Source: Rhodococcus spongiicola (GTDB lineage Bacteria; Actinomycetota; Actinomycetes; Mycobacteriales; Mycobacteriaceae). From it: DNA of 64,000 nt. This document shows, in pieces, positions 35,834 to 44,521 of the stretch (position 1 is its first letter; every line of letters starts with the position of its first letter). The notes below the pieces were generated by a model, which saw nothing but the letters and a program-made list of their open reading frames with translations, made no database searches and was not told the DNA's origin. The translations under genes and the position numbers were made by a program. The stretch lies in NCBI RefSeq assembly GCF_004011835.1, contig NZ_RKLN01000006.1:186001-250000 (forward strand), written 5' to 3'.

Positions 35834-36211
35834 TCAGCGGGTCTGCTGCAGCACGAACATCGGGTAGGGCTCGCCAGGGATCATGTGGTGGTAACGGACG
35901 CGGATTGGTGCCTTCCCGTTCGCATCGGGCGCGCCGGCGATCCACGCGTACGTCCACGGACCTTCGTCGAGTGCGACGATCGCGATCGTGTGCGGGACGC
36001 AATCGTTGGACGTCCGGCTGGCGAAGACTTCGACCACGGTCCACGAGACGATCGATCCGTTCCCGCCGGTACTCGTCCGGCTGATCTCGGCGCTGTGGCA
36101 GGACGAGCAGACTGCCGCGTCAGGGGAGAGGAGCGTCTTGCAGCAGTCGCAGCGGCCGATCGTGAAGTCGTCCTGGATGGTGGTGCCTGGGCGTTGAAGC
36201 TGAGCGTGCAT
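35834..36211 (-). CDS. DUF35 OB-fold/zinc-ribbon protein
   Basis: Protein of 125 residues. N-terminal rubredoxin-like zinc ribbon CDCC...CSSC, then an OB-fold with GSIVSWTVVEVFASR and ending PYPMFVLQ. DUF35 proteins usually pair with thiolase or ketosteroid-CoA enzymes and hold acyl-CoA substrates; no thiolase is adjacent here. ATG 36211 with GGAGG 8 nt upstream is the likely start; the frame is open to 36292. Confidence 0.85.
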   Translation of the reverse strand: MHAQLQRPGTTIQDDFTIGRCDCCKTLLSPDAAVCSSCHSAEISRTSTGGNGSIVSWTVVEVFASRTSNDCVPHTIAIVALDEGPWTYAWIAGAPDANGKAPIRVRYHHMIPGEPYPMFVLQQTR

Positions 36212-36364
36212 CAGGAGACCTCCACTGCGTGAATCGTTGGTGGTGAATCGTTGGTGTTCGAACTCACACACTTCCAACCACGGCGCCATCACACGACGGT
36301 AGAACTACCGGTGCAGATACCTGTCTTCGATCCAGGTACCTACACAGGCCGGTGAAATCCCAGC

Positions 36365-38695
36365 TCAGACGGCATCGTTGCGGGCGGCTTTGCCCTGTTC
36401 GATCACCCAGGCAGCGATCTGAGTCCGCGAATTGAACGCCAGTTTCGCGAGGATGTGCTCGACGTGGCCCTGAGCGGTGCGCTGCGAAATGACGAGTTGG
36501 TCGGCGATCGCCTTGTTCGTCATGCCCCGTGCCACCAGCTCGGCGACCTCTTGCTCGCGGGGCGTCAGGTCGGTCGAGGAGCGCTCGGCCGACGACTCCT
36601 CCGGAAGACGGTCCTCCACGGCGAAGGTGACGATCTCGCTCAGCGCGAGCCCAGCTCCCAGATGCACCGCAGACTCGAAAGTTCGAGGGCCGAGAGCGCG
36701 AAGGAGTTGAGTGCGCGACTCGCCGCGATTCGAATGCAGCTTCTTGATGCCCATGCTCTCGTATCCGACAGCCAGCCAGAGAGATTCGGCCGCGCCGAGG
36801 AGGACGGCGGCGCGCCAGTACTCGTGCTGCAGGGTGGTCGTCCACGCCAGTCCTTCGGTACCGATGGCCACTCCGAGGAGGTCATCGACACCTTCGCTGA
36901 GCTGAAGCGCCTGCCTGAACAACGGCACCGTATCTTCAGGGTCGTCGCGCCACAGTGCAAGGCCGCGGAAGCTCAGAGCGTACGACCGGTAGATCGACTC
37001 ACCACATTCAGTGGTGATGGCGATGACCTCGTCGGAGTACTCGACGGCCTCGCGACGTTCGCCCAGGACGGCCGCGCCCATCGTCAGAGCGAGAAGTGTC
37101 TGGATGTGAAGTGGGCGATCCGGACCGGCTCGGACGGTGTCGAGGATCTTGTGGCTCAGCTGCATCGTCTTCTGCGTTTCACCGCTGAAGAGCGCCAGAA
37201 TCGCGTCTGCGAGGGCAACGACGACCTCGATCTCGGAATCCTCGAGTCGGGCCGCGATCTCGTACGCCTCGGCGACCAGTACCTTTCCGGCAGCGACGTC
37301 GCCCTGGTTCGCAGCGAGGCTGATCGCGGCGAACAACGCCTTCACGCGATCGGCGGTCGGTTCTCCGCCCTGCGCGGCGAGTGTGCGGTCGAGCCACAAG
37401 CGCCCCTCGTTGAGGAGGCCGCGGGAGCCCCAGAACCGGTACATCGAATAGGCAATGCGCAACCCGTCCTCGGCCTCACCCGGTTCCGTCATGCAGTACT
37501 CGAGCGCGTCATGCAGATTGGGCCGTTCGCGGTCGATGCGTCCGATCCACGCCGTCTGATTAGGTCCGATCCACTCGTGATCGGCCTTCCACACCAGGTC
37601 CTGGTACCAGTCCCGGTGTTGTCTACGAAGGTTCGCGTACTCACCGGCTTCGTGGAGGCGTTGGCGCCCGTAGTCGCGCAGGGTCTTGAGCAGTCGATAC
37701 CGCACGATGCCGTCGTGTTCCTCGCGGATGAGAATCGATTTGTCGACCAGGGCAGCGACGACGTCGAGCAGGTAGGTCGGGGTCAGGTCAGGGGCGGCGA
37801 TCGCCTCTGCGGCATCGAGCTCGAATCCGTGCGAGAAAATCGACAGCCGTCGCCACATCTGCTGTTCGGTCGGCGTGCACAGATCGTGGCTCCAGTCGAT
37901 GCTCATCCTCAGTGTCTGCTGACGGTCGGGTGCGGCGCGGCTGCCCCCCGTCAGGAGACGGAAGCGGTCCGTGAGCAACTCCAGGATCTGGTCGATCGAC
38001 ATGGCCCGTAGTCGGGCTGCCGCGAGTTCGATGGACAGTGGGAGCCCGTCGAGTTCGGAGCAGATCGCGACCACCTGATCTCGATTGCTCTCGTTCAGCT
38101 CGAACCCGGGGACCGCCGCCGCGGCGCGCTCGGTGAACAGATTGACCGCCTCGTACTGGGCCAGCGCACGGGGTTTCGTCGCTTCTTCGGACGTGGGGAA
38201 GGTTAGTGGAGGCACACGCAGAACGGCTTCGCCGCCGATCGCGAGGGGCTCGCGACTAGTCGCAAGGATTCGCAACTCGGGGCTCGCGCGGAGCAGGGTT
38301 TCGGCGAGCTTGGCGATGGCGTCGATCAGGTGCTCGCAGTTGTCGAGGATGAGCAGTGTGTTCCGTGTCGACATGTAGTCGGTGAGGAACTGCATGGTCG
38401 GGACGGCCGATTGCTCCCGCAGACCGAGAGCTGCCGCGACCCTTTCGGGGACCAGTTGTGGTTCACGCCGCTCACCGAATTCGACCAGCCAGACACCGTC
38501 ATCGAAGGCCCGCTGCGCGTCGGTGGCCACGCGGAGCGCGAGGCGGGTCTTACCGACGCCGGCGATGCCGGTGAGCGTCACCAGACGGGACGAGGCGAGT
38601 AGCCGTCTCGCCTCCGTCACCTCACGTCGCCGACCGACAAAACTGGTTAGATCCTGAGGTAGGTTGCCGACTTTGCCTCGCACGGCATGCGCCAT
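36365..38695 (-). CDS. LuxR-type ATPase transcription regulator (AfsR/LAL-like)
   Basis: Large regulator of 776 residues. An N-terminal NB-ARC/STAND ATPase has P-loop TGIAGVGKTRLAL and Walker B TLLILDNCEHL, followed by SRE-type sensor residues (ATSREPLAIGGE). A long helical (TPR-like) middle follows, then a C-terminal LuxR helix-turn-helix: LTPREQEVAELVARGMTNKA, then IADQLVISQRTAQGHVEHIL. Such proteins switch on pathways after ligand-driven ATP binding. Start ATG 38695 (MAHAVRG), with AGAGGG 7 nt upstream; an upstream ATG at 38719 lacks a site. Targets unknown; acs and the DUF35 gene flank it. Confidence 0.88.
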   Translation of the reverse strand: MAHAVRGKVGNLPQDLTSFVGRRREVTEARRLLASSRLVTLTGIAGVGKTRLALRVATDAQRAFDDGVWLVEFGERREPQLVPERVAAALGLREQSAVPTMQFLTDYMSTRNTLLILDNCEHLIDAIAKLAETLLRASPELRILATSREPLAIGGEAVLRVPPLTFPTSEEATKPRALAQYEAVNLFTERAAAAVPGFELNESNRDQVVAICSELDGLPLSIELAAARLRAMSIDQILELLTDRFRLLTGGSRAAPDRQQTLRMSIDWSHDLCTPTEQQMWRRLSIFSHGFELDAAEAIAAPDLTPTYLLDVVAALVDKSILIREEHDGIVRYRLLKTLRDYGRQRLHEAGEYANLRRQHRDWYQDLVWKADHEWIGPNQTAWIGRIDRERPNLHDALEYCMTEPGEAEDGLRIAYSMYRFWGSRGLLNEGRLWLDRTLAAQGGEPTADRVKALFAAISLAANQGDVAAGKVLVAEAYEIAARLEDSEIEVVVALADAILALFSGETQKTMQLSHKILDTVRAGPDRPLHIQTLLALTMGAAVLGERREAVEYSDEVIAITTECGESIYRSYALSFRGLALWRDDPEDTVPLFRQALQLSEGVDDLLGVAIGTEGLAWTTTLQHEYWRAAVLLGAAESLWLAVGYESMGIKKLHSNRGESRTQLLRALGPRTFESAVHLGAGLALSEIVTFAVEDRLPEESSAERSSTDLTPREQEVAELVARGMTNKAIADQLVISQRTAQGHVEHILAKLAFNSRTQIAAWVIEQGKAARNDAV

Positions 38696-38933
38696 CGATG
38701 ACCCTCTTTCCGTCTCCATCGGACACGGTACGCCTGAGCGCGGTCTCTAGGCATTGACCTGCAGATTCGGTACAGAAGGGATACCGGGAGGGGCAGGGAT
38801 GTCGGCACGTGTGGCGGGCCGGGAGAACGTGCAGCAACGGGTGGCCTGCTGCCCCGGAAGGCATGCAGGCACCCGTTCGTTCCCGGCTACGTTTTTCTGC
38901 TCTGGTTGCCGCCCCTGTGTCGAGTGGGCGTCT

Positions 38934-40880
38934 CTAGCGACCGCGGATCGCGTCGAACACCTTCGGATCAACGAGCGTTGAGGTGTCGCCGAGGTCGCGG
39001 CCCTCTGCGACGTCGCGCAGCAGACGGCGCATGATCTTGCCGGAGCGAGTCTTCGGGAGCTCGGGCACGACCGTGATCTGCCGCGGCTTGGCGATCGGGG
39101 AGATCTCGGTGGACACCTGAGTGCTCAACTCCGATACGAGTTGTTCGCCAGTGTTTTCCATGCCTTCGCGCAGGATCACGAAGGCCACGATCCCCTGGCC
39201 GGTGGTCTCGTCTGCCGCTCCGACGACGGCAGCCTCCGCGATCGCGGGATGCCCGACCAGTGCCGACTCCACCTCGGACGTGGAGATGCGGTGCCCGGAG
39301 ACGTTCATGACGTCGTCGACTCGGCCGAGGACCCACAGGGCGCCGTCCTCGTCGTACTTGGCGCCGTCACCGGCGAAGTACCAGCCCGCTTCTGCGTACC
39401 GGGACCAGTAGGTGTCCCGGTAGCGGGCCATGTCGCCCCAGATCCCACGCAGCATCGACGGCCACGGCTGGTCGAGGACCAGGTACCCGCTGCCGCCGGC
39501 GCCGAGTTCGTGGCCGTCGTCGTCGACGATCTTCGCGGAGATACCCGGCAGCGGGGCCATTGCCGAGCCGGGCTTGGTTGCGGTGACACCGGGCAGCGGC
39601 GAGATCATGATCGCGCCGGTCTCCGTCTGCCACCACGTGTCCACGATCGGAACCCCGCCGCCGCCGATGACATTCCGGTACCAGCGCCAGGCCTCCGGGT
39701 TGATGGGCTCGCCCACCGAGCCGAGGAGGCGGATAGAGGACAGGTCGTGCGCATCCGGGATCTCGCGGCCCCATTTCATGAACGTGCGCACCAGCGTCGG
39801 CGCCGTGTAGTAGATAGTGACGCCGTACTTCTCGATGATCTGGAAGTGGCGATGCTCGTCGGGGGAATTGGGAGTGCCCTCGTACACAACCTGCGTCACG
39901 CCGTTCGACAGCGGCCCGTAGACGATGTAGCTGTGCCCGGTCACCCAGCCGATGTCGGCAGTGCACCAGTAGATGTCGTGCCCCGGCTTGTGGTCGAACA
40001 CGTTGTGGTGCGTGTAGGACGCCTGCGTCAGGTAGCCGCCGGACGTGTGGATGATCCCCTTGGGCTTGCCGGTGGTGCCCGAGGTGTACAGGATGAACAG
40101 CGGATGTTCGGCGTCGAACGGCTGTGCCTGATGTTCCGCCGACGCCTTCTCCACGGTGTCGTGCCACCACAGATCCCGGCCATCGGTGAGGGCGATATCG
40201 GTGCCGGTTCGCTTGACGACCAGCACGTTCTGGACGGAACCGGCGCCGGCGTCCGCCGCGTTGCCGGCCAAGGCCTCGTCGACGGCGGGCTTGAGCGGGG
40301 CGGCCTGGCCTCGGCGCCACTGCCCGTCGACGGTGACGACGAGCTTGGCCTGGGCGTCGTCGATGCGCGAGCGCAGTGCGGTCGCGGAGAATCCGGCGAA
40401 CACGACCGAGTGGGTCAGGCCGAGTCGGGCACAGGCGAGCATCGTGACGATCGCTTCGGGGATCATCGGCATGTAGATCGCGACCCGATCCCCGGAGACC
40501 AGGCCGAGGTCGGTGAAAGTGTTTGCCGCACGGCTCACTTCGGCGAGGAGCTCGCTGTAGGTGATGTCGCGGCTGTCGCCCGGCTCTCCCTCGAAGTGGA
40601 TTGCGACACGGTCGCCGTTGCCGGCGACTACGTGCCGGTCGACGCAGTTGTACGCGACGTTGAGGCTGCCGCCGACGAACCACTTCGCGACGGGAGCGTC
40701 CGACCAGTCGAGGACCTCGGTCCACGGCGTCGCCCAGTCCAGGCGTCGGGCCTGGGCGTCCCAGAAGGCTAGGCGGTCGCTGTCGGCCTCGGTCTGCAGT
40801 TCGGGGCCTGCGTTCGCTGCGGCCGCGAACTCCGCGCTGGGCGGGTACACCTCGAGGGCGTCGGAAGCACTGCTCGTCAT
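38934..40880 (-). CDS. acs: Acetyl-coenzyme A synthetase
   Basis: AMP-forming acetate-CoA ligase of 648 residues. ATP-binding YTSGTTGKPKGIIHTSGG, DTWWQTETG, the hinge region DVMNVSGHRIST, and PKTRSGKIMRRLLR, whose lysine is the usual site of regulatory acetylation. It converts acetate, ATP and CoA to acetyl-CoA. Start ATG 40880, with AGAAGG 7 nt upstream. It is divergent from the dipeptide transporter operon. A perfect CRP/GlxR site 43 bp upstream of the start indicates cAMP-dependent control. Confidence 0.96.
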   Translation of the reverse strand: MTSSASDALEVYPPSAEFAAAANAGPELQTEADSDRLAFWDAQARRLDWATPWTEVLDWSDAPVAKWFVGGSLNVAYNCVDRHVVAGNGDRVAIHFEGEPGDSRDITYSELLAEVSRAANTFTDLGLVSGDRVAIYMPMIPEAIVTMLACARLGLTHSVVFAGFSATALRSRIDDAQAKLVVTVDGQWRRGQAAPLKPAVDEALAGNAADAGAGSVQNVLVVKRTGTDIALTDGRDLWWHDTVEKASAEHQAQPFDAEHPLFILYTSGTTGKPKGIIHTSGGYLTQASYTHHNVFDHKPGHDIYWCTADIGWVTGHSYIVYGPLSNGVTQVVYEGTPNSPDEHRHFQIIEKYGVTIYYTAPTLVRTFMKWGREIPDAHDLSSIRLLGSVGEPINPEAWRWYRNVIGGGGVPIVDTWWQTETGAIMISPLPGVTATKPGSAMAPLPGISAKIVDDDGHELGAGGSGYLVLDQPWPSMLRGIWGDMARYRDTYWSRYAEAGWYFAGDGAKYDEDGALWVLGRVDDVMNVSGHRISTSEVESALVGHPAIAEAAVVGAADETTGQGIVAFVILREGMENTGEQLVSELSTQVSTEISPIAKPRQITVVPELPKTRSGKIMRRLLRDVAEGRDLGDTSTLVDPKVFDAIRGR

Positions 40881-40922
40881 TCGGCTGCCTTCTTTCCGGT
40901 CAAAATAGACATTCGTGGCACG

Positions 40923-40938
40923 TGTGAGCGTAGTCACA
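40923..40938. promoter_or_regulatory. CRP/GlxR operator TGTGA-GCGTAG-TCACA
   Basis: Exact match to the 16-bp TGTGA-N6-TCACA consensus in the 232-bp region between divergent acs and dppA. CRP/GlxR is known to control acetate metabolism genes in corynebacteria and mycobacteria, and the regulator is encoded at 27995-28669. It may serve both promoters. Confidence 0.75.
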
Positions 40939-41112
40939 GATGGCGGACGCCGCAGTATACGCTCCCGGGAGTGGCCGTTGGGCGTGGTGTGCTTCATGTT
41001 GCGAACGGGACTCGAAAAGGTGCCGATCCGAGCCGGGAGTCCAGGACCCACGCGGCGGGCTTCGGGTGTGTCTATCGTCGCTAGCACCATCCGGCAAGTC
41101 GGGAGGTGGGTC

Positions 41113-42729
41113 GTGGCTGTTCGGTGGGGTATCGCGCGCGCTGCGACCGCCGTGGTGGTGCTCGTGTTCGTGTCGATGCTCGCGGCGTGCACCAGCGGTA
41201 CGACGTCGGGCACGGGAATCGTCTACGCGTGGAGCGGTGAACCGCAGAACCCGCTGATTCCGACCGACACGAGCGAGAACACCGGTGGCCGTGTGCTCGA
41301 TGCACTCTTCGCGGGCCTCGTCTACTACACCGCCGACGGCAGCACCGAGAACGAGGTGGCCGAGTCCATCGAGACCTCGGACGGGCAGCACTACACCGTG
41401 ACGCTCGAGGACGGCTGGACGTTCACCGACGGAACCCCTGTCACCGCAAAGTCGTTCGTCGACGCGTGGAACTACGGTGCGCTGTCGACCAACGCGCAGC
41501 TGCAGTCGTCGTTCTTCGACCCGATAGCGGGCTACGACGAGGTCGCGGCAGCCAACCCGACGGCGCAGACGATGTCGGGGCTGAGCGTGGTCGACGACCG
41601 CACTTTCACTATCACGCTGAAGCAGCCGGAGTCCGCGTTTCCTAAGCGCCTGGGCTTTGCCGCCTACTATCCGCTGCCGCAATCGGCGTATGCGGACATG
41701 GCTGCGTTCGGACAGCACCCGATCGGAAACGGCCCGTACCAGTTGGCGAACGACGATGCCTGGCAACACAATGTGCGGATCGACCTGGTGACGAATCCGG
41801 GCTATCGAGGCAATCGGGCGGCACAGAACGAGGGTGTGACGTTCGTGCTCTACAGCAACCTGGACACTGCTTACACCGACCTGCTGTCGAACAATCTCGA
41901 CGTGCTCGACGGGGTGCCGTCCAGCGCGCTCGACATATACGAGAAGGATCTGCCGGGGCGCACCGTCAATCAGCCTTCCGCGACGATCGAGACCTTCACG
42001 ATCCCGGAGCGACTGCCGCACTTCGGCGGCGAAGAGGGGCGACTGCGTCGGCAGGCGATCTCGTTGGCGATCGATCGCCAGCAGATCACCGAGCGACTGT
42101 TCGCGAGCACTCGGACCCCGGCTCGGGACTTCACCTCTCCTGCTGTCGAGGGCTGGACGCCCGACCTGCCCGGATCCGACGTCCTCGACTTCGCAGCCGA
42201 CCGGGCACGGGCATTGTGGGCGCAGGCCGACCAAATCGCACCGTGGTCGGGCACGTTCCAGCTCGCCTACAACTCCGATGGCGGGCACCAGGACTGGGTG
42301 GACGCGGTGAGCAACAGCATCCGCAACACGCTCGGCATCGACGCGCGCGGCGCACCGTATCCGACGTTCGCCCAGCTGCGGACCGAGGTGACCGAGCGGA
42401 CGATACAGACGGCGTTCCGCTCGGGATGGCAGGCCGACTACCCGCAGCAGTACGGATTCCTCGCGCAGAACTTCCAGACGGGAGGCAGCTCCAACGATGG
42501 CGGGTACTCGAACCCCGAGTTCGACCGTCTGCTGAGGGCGTCCGCCGGGGCCACGGACCCCGTCGAGTCCCAGCAGCTGATCGACAGGGCACAGGAGATC
42601 CTGCTGCGCGATCTGCCGGCGGTTCCGAACTGGAACCGCAATGCGACCGGCGGTTGGTCCGAATACGTGACGAACGTGCAGATCGGCTGGGACGGGGTGC
42701 CGCTGTACTACCTGATCGAGAAGAAGTGA
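41113..42729 (+). CDS. dppA: Dipeptide ABC transporter substrate-binding lipoprotein
   Basis: Extracellular solute-binding protein family 5, about 538 residues, with lipobox MLAACTSG after a hydrophobic signal. Internal features: TFTDGTPVTAKSFVDAWNY, PIGNGPYQL, and the late YGFLAQNFQTGGSSNDGGY region. It captures peptides and passes them to DppB/C. The start is GTG 41113 with GGGAGG 6 nt upstream; the frame runs open from 40915 but the longer form would spoil the signal peptide. First gene of dppABCD; 3 bp separate it from dppB. Confidence 0.9.
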   Translation: MAVRWGIARAATAVVVLVFVSMLAACTSGTTSGTGIVYAWSGEPQNPLIPTDTSENTGGRVLDALFAGLVYYTADGSTENEVAESIETSDGQHYTVTLEDGWTFTDGTPVTAKSFVDAWNYGALSTNAQLQSSFFDPIAGYDEVAAANPTAQTMSGLSVVDDRTFTITLKQPESAFPKRLGFAAYYPLPQSAYADMAAFGQHPIGNGPYQLANDDAWQHNVRIDLVTNPGYRGNRAAQNEGVTFVLYSNLDTAYTDLLSNNLDVLDGVPSSALDIYEKDLPGRTVNQPSATIETFTIPERLPHFGGEEGRLRRQAISLAIDRQQITERLFASTRTPARDFTSPAVEGWTPDLPGSDVLDFAADRARALWAQADQIAPWSGTFQLAYNSDGGHQDWVDAVSNSIRNTLGIDARGAPYPTFAQLRTEVTERTIQTAFRSGWQADYPQQYGFLAQNFQTGGSSNDGGYSNPEFDRLLRASAGATDPVESQQLIDRAQEILLRDLPAVPNWNRNATGGWSEYVTNVQIGWDGVPLYYLIEKK

Positions 42730-42732
42730 CCC

Positions 42733-43659
42733 ATGCTCCGATACACCGGCCGCCGTGTGCTGCAGATGATCCCGGTGTTCCTCGGTGCCACGTTCCTGAT
42801 CTACGCGCTGGTCTTTCTGCTGCCGGGTGATCCCGTCGCAGCGCTTGCTGGTGACCGGGCGCTGACCCCGGCCGTCACCGAGCAACTCCGGGCCCGCTAC
42901 CACCTCGACGAGCCCTTCCTGGTGCAGTACTTCCAGTACCTGAAGGGGATCGTGACGCTCGACTTCGGCACGTCGTACTCGGGACGACCGGTCGGTGAGG
43001 TTCTGGCGCAGGCATTTCCGATCACACTCAAGCTCGCGGTGATGGCCGTGGCGATCGAGACGGTACTGGGAGTCGGGGCGGGTCTGATCGCGGGGCTACG
43101 CCGGGGCGGGATCTTCGACTCGACGGTGTTGATCGTGAGCCTGGTCCTGATTGCGGTTCCGGTTTTCGTGATCGGATTCCTCGCCCAGTTCTTCATCGGA
43201 ATCCGTTGGGGGCTTGCCCCACCCACGGTGGGCGCGGACACGAGCTTCGCCAGACTGCTGTTGCCGGCCTTCGTGCTCGCCTCGGTATCGTTCGCGTACG
43301 TCCTTCGCCTGACCCGCACTTCCGTCGCTGCGACGCTGACGGCAGACCATGTCCGCACCGCGTCCGCGAAGGGGCTGTCCCGACCGAGAGTCGTGGGGGT
43401 GCACGTGCTGCGCAACTCGCTGATCCCGGTCGTCACGTTCCTCGGGGTCGACCTCGCCACGTTGATGGGCGGAGCGGTGGTCACCGAGGGCATCTTCAAT
43501 ATCAATGGGGTGGGGGGCACGATCTACCAAGCCATCATCCGTGGTGAGGCGCCCACTGTCGTCTCCTTCGTCAGCGTCCTCGTGGTTGTGTACCTGGTCG
43601 CGAATCTACTCGTCGACCTGTTGTACGCCGCCCTCGATCCGAGGATCCGCTATGGCTGA
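42733..43659 (+). CDS. dppB: Dipeptide ABC transporter permease DppB
   Basis: Inner-membrane permease of 308 residues, about six transmembrane helices. N-terminal RRVLQMIPVFLGATFLIYAL and LLPGDPV, and the coupling loop with RTASAKGLSRPRVVGVHVLR (EAA-like motif), are typical of the OppB family. It forms the channel with DppC. Overlaps dppC by 8 bp. Confidence 0.93.
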   Translation: MLRYTGRRVLQMIPVFLGATFLIYALVFLLPGDPVAALAGDRALTPAVTEQLRARYHLDEPFLVQYFQYLKGIVTLDFGTSYSGRPVGEVLAQAFPITLKLAVMAVAIETVLGVGAGLIAGLRRGGIFDSTVLIVSLVLIAVPVFVIGFLAQFFIGIRWGLAPPTVGADTSFARLLLPAFVLASVSFAYVLRLTRTSVAATLTADHVRTASAKGLSRPRVVGVHVLRNSLIPVVTFLGVDLATLMGGAVVTEGIFNINGVGGTIYQAIIRGEAPTVVSFVSVLVVVYLVANLLVDLLYAALDPRIRYG

Positions 43660-44521
43660 TGTGGTTCGGGCACAAGGGATGTGGTCGTCGGCGTGGGGGC
43701 GGCTGCGTCGGCGTCCGATGTTCTGGGTGGCCGTCGCGATCCTGCTGGTGGTCGCCGTGGCGGCGCTGTTCCCGAGGATGTTCACCGATCTGGATCCACG
43801 CTACTGCAACATCTCCGACAGCCTCGCGCCTCCAAGGTCGGGGCACTGGTTCGGGTTCGACCGTCAGGGTTGTGATGTCTTTGCGCGGACGGTGTACGGG
43901 GCGCGGCCGTCGATCACGGTGGGGGTGTGCGCGACTGCGGCGGTGCTCGTGATCGGTGTGGTGTTCGGTTCGTTGGCCGGCTACTTCGGGGGGTGGGCCG
44001 ATTCACTCCTCTCCCGCGTCACCGACATCTTCTTCGCCATCCCGTTCATCCTCGCGGCGATCGTGCTGATGCAGCTGTTCGCCGAACGCACCATTTGGAC
44101 GGTGGTCTCGGTGCTGGCGCTGTTCGGCTGGCCGCAGATGGCGAGAATCGCACGCGGATCCGTCATGTCGGCCAAGTCGAACGACTACGTCCTCGCCGCC
44201 CGGGTCGTCGGGATGTCACATCCGTCGATCCTGGTGCGGCACGTGCTGCCGAACGCGCTCGCACCCATCATCGTCATGGCCACGATGTCGCTCGGCACGT
44301 TCATCGTCGCCGAGGCGACGCTGTCGTTTCTCGGGATCGGATTGCCCCCCACGACGGTCTCATGGGGCGGCGATATCAGCACCGCTCAGGTCACGCTGCG
44401 GAGCGGATCGATGATTCTGTTCTATCCCGCGGGCGCGCTCGCGATCACGGTGCTGGGCTTCGTCCTCCTCGGCGACGCCCTGCGAGACGCGCTCGACCCG
44501 ACCACTGCGAGGCGAAGATGA
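43652..44521 (+). CDS. dppC: Dipeptide ABC transporter permease DppC
   Basis: Permease of 289 residues. N-terminal helix, GTDxxGRD-like GFDRQGCDVFARTVYGARPS, then the EAA-type loop YVLAARVVGMSHPSILVRHV and LSFLGIGLPP, as in OppC. Start ATG 43652 lies inside the end of dppB (overlap); a longer frame to 43505 is in the wrong context. Stop overlaps the start of the ATPase gene as ATGA. Confidence 0.93.
   Translation: MADVVRAQGMWSSAWGRLRRRPMFWVAVAILLVVAVAALFPRMFTDLDPRYCNISDSLAPPRSGHWFGFDRQGCDVFARTVYGARPSITVGVCATAAVLVIGVVFGSLAGYFGGWADSLLSRVTDIFFAIPFILAAIVLMQLFAERTIWTVVSVLALFGWPQMARIARGSVMSAKSNDYVLAARVVGMSHPSILVRHVLPNALAPIIVMATMSLGTFIVAEATLSFLGIGLPPTTVSWGGDISTAQVTLRSGSMILFYPAGALAITVLGFVLLGDALRDALDPTTARRR

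Noticed and set aside
36455-38011. 518-codon plus-strand frame
   Set aside because: Antisense shadow of the LuxR-type regulator, which has clear P-loop and HTH motifs.
38720-38933. Possible small plus-strand gene (MTCRFGTEG...) between the LuxR regulator and acs
   Set aside because: It overlaps the acs 3' end, has no ribosome site and no recognisable features.
39141-40772. 543-codon plus-strand frame
   Set aside because: Antisense shadow of acs; composition is Val/Gly/Arg/Asp-rich without motifs.
40900-42903. 667-codon minus-strand frame
   Set aside because: Antisense shadow of dppA and the start of dppB; no domain and no ribosome site.
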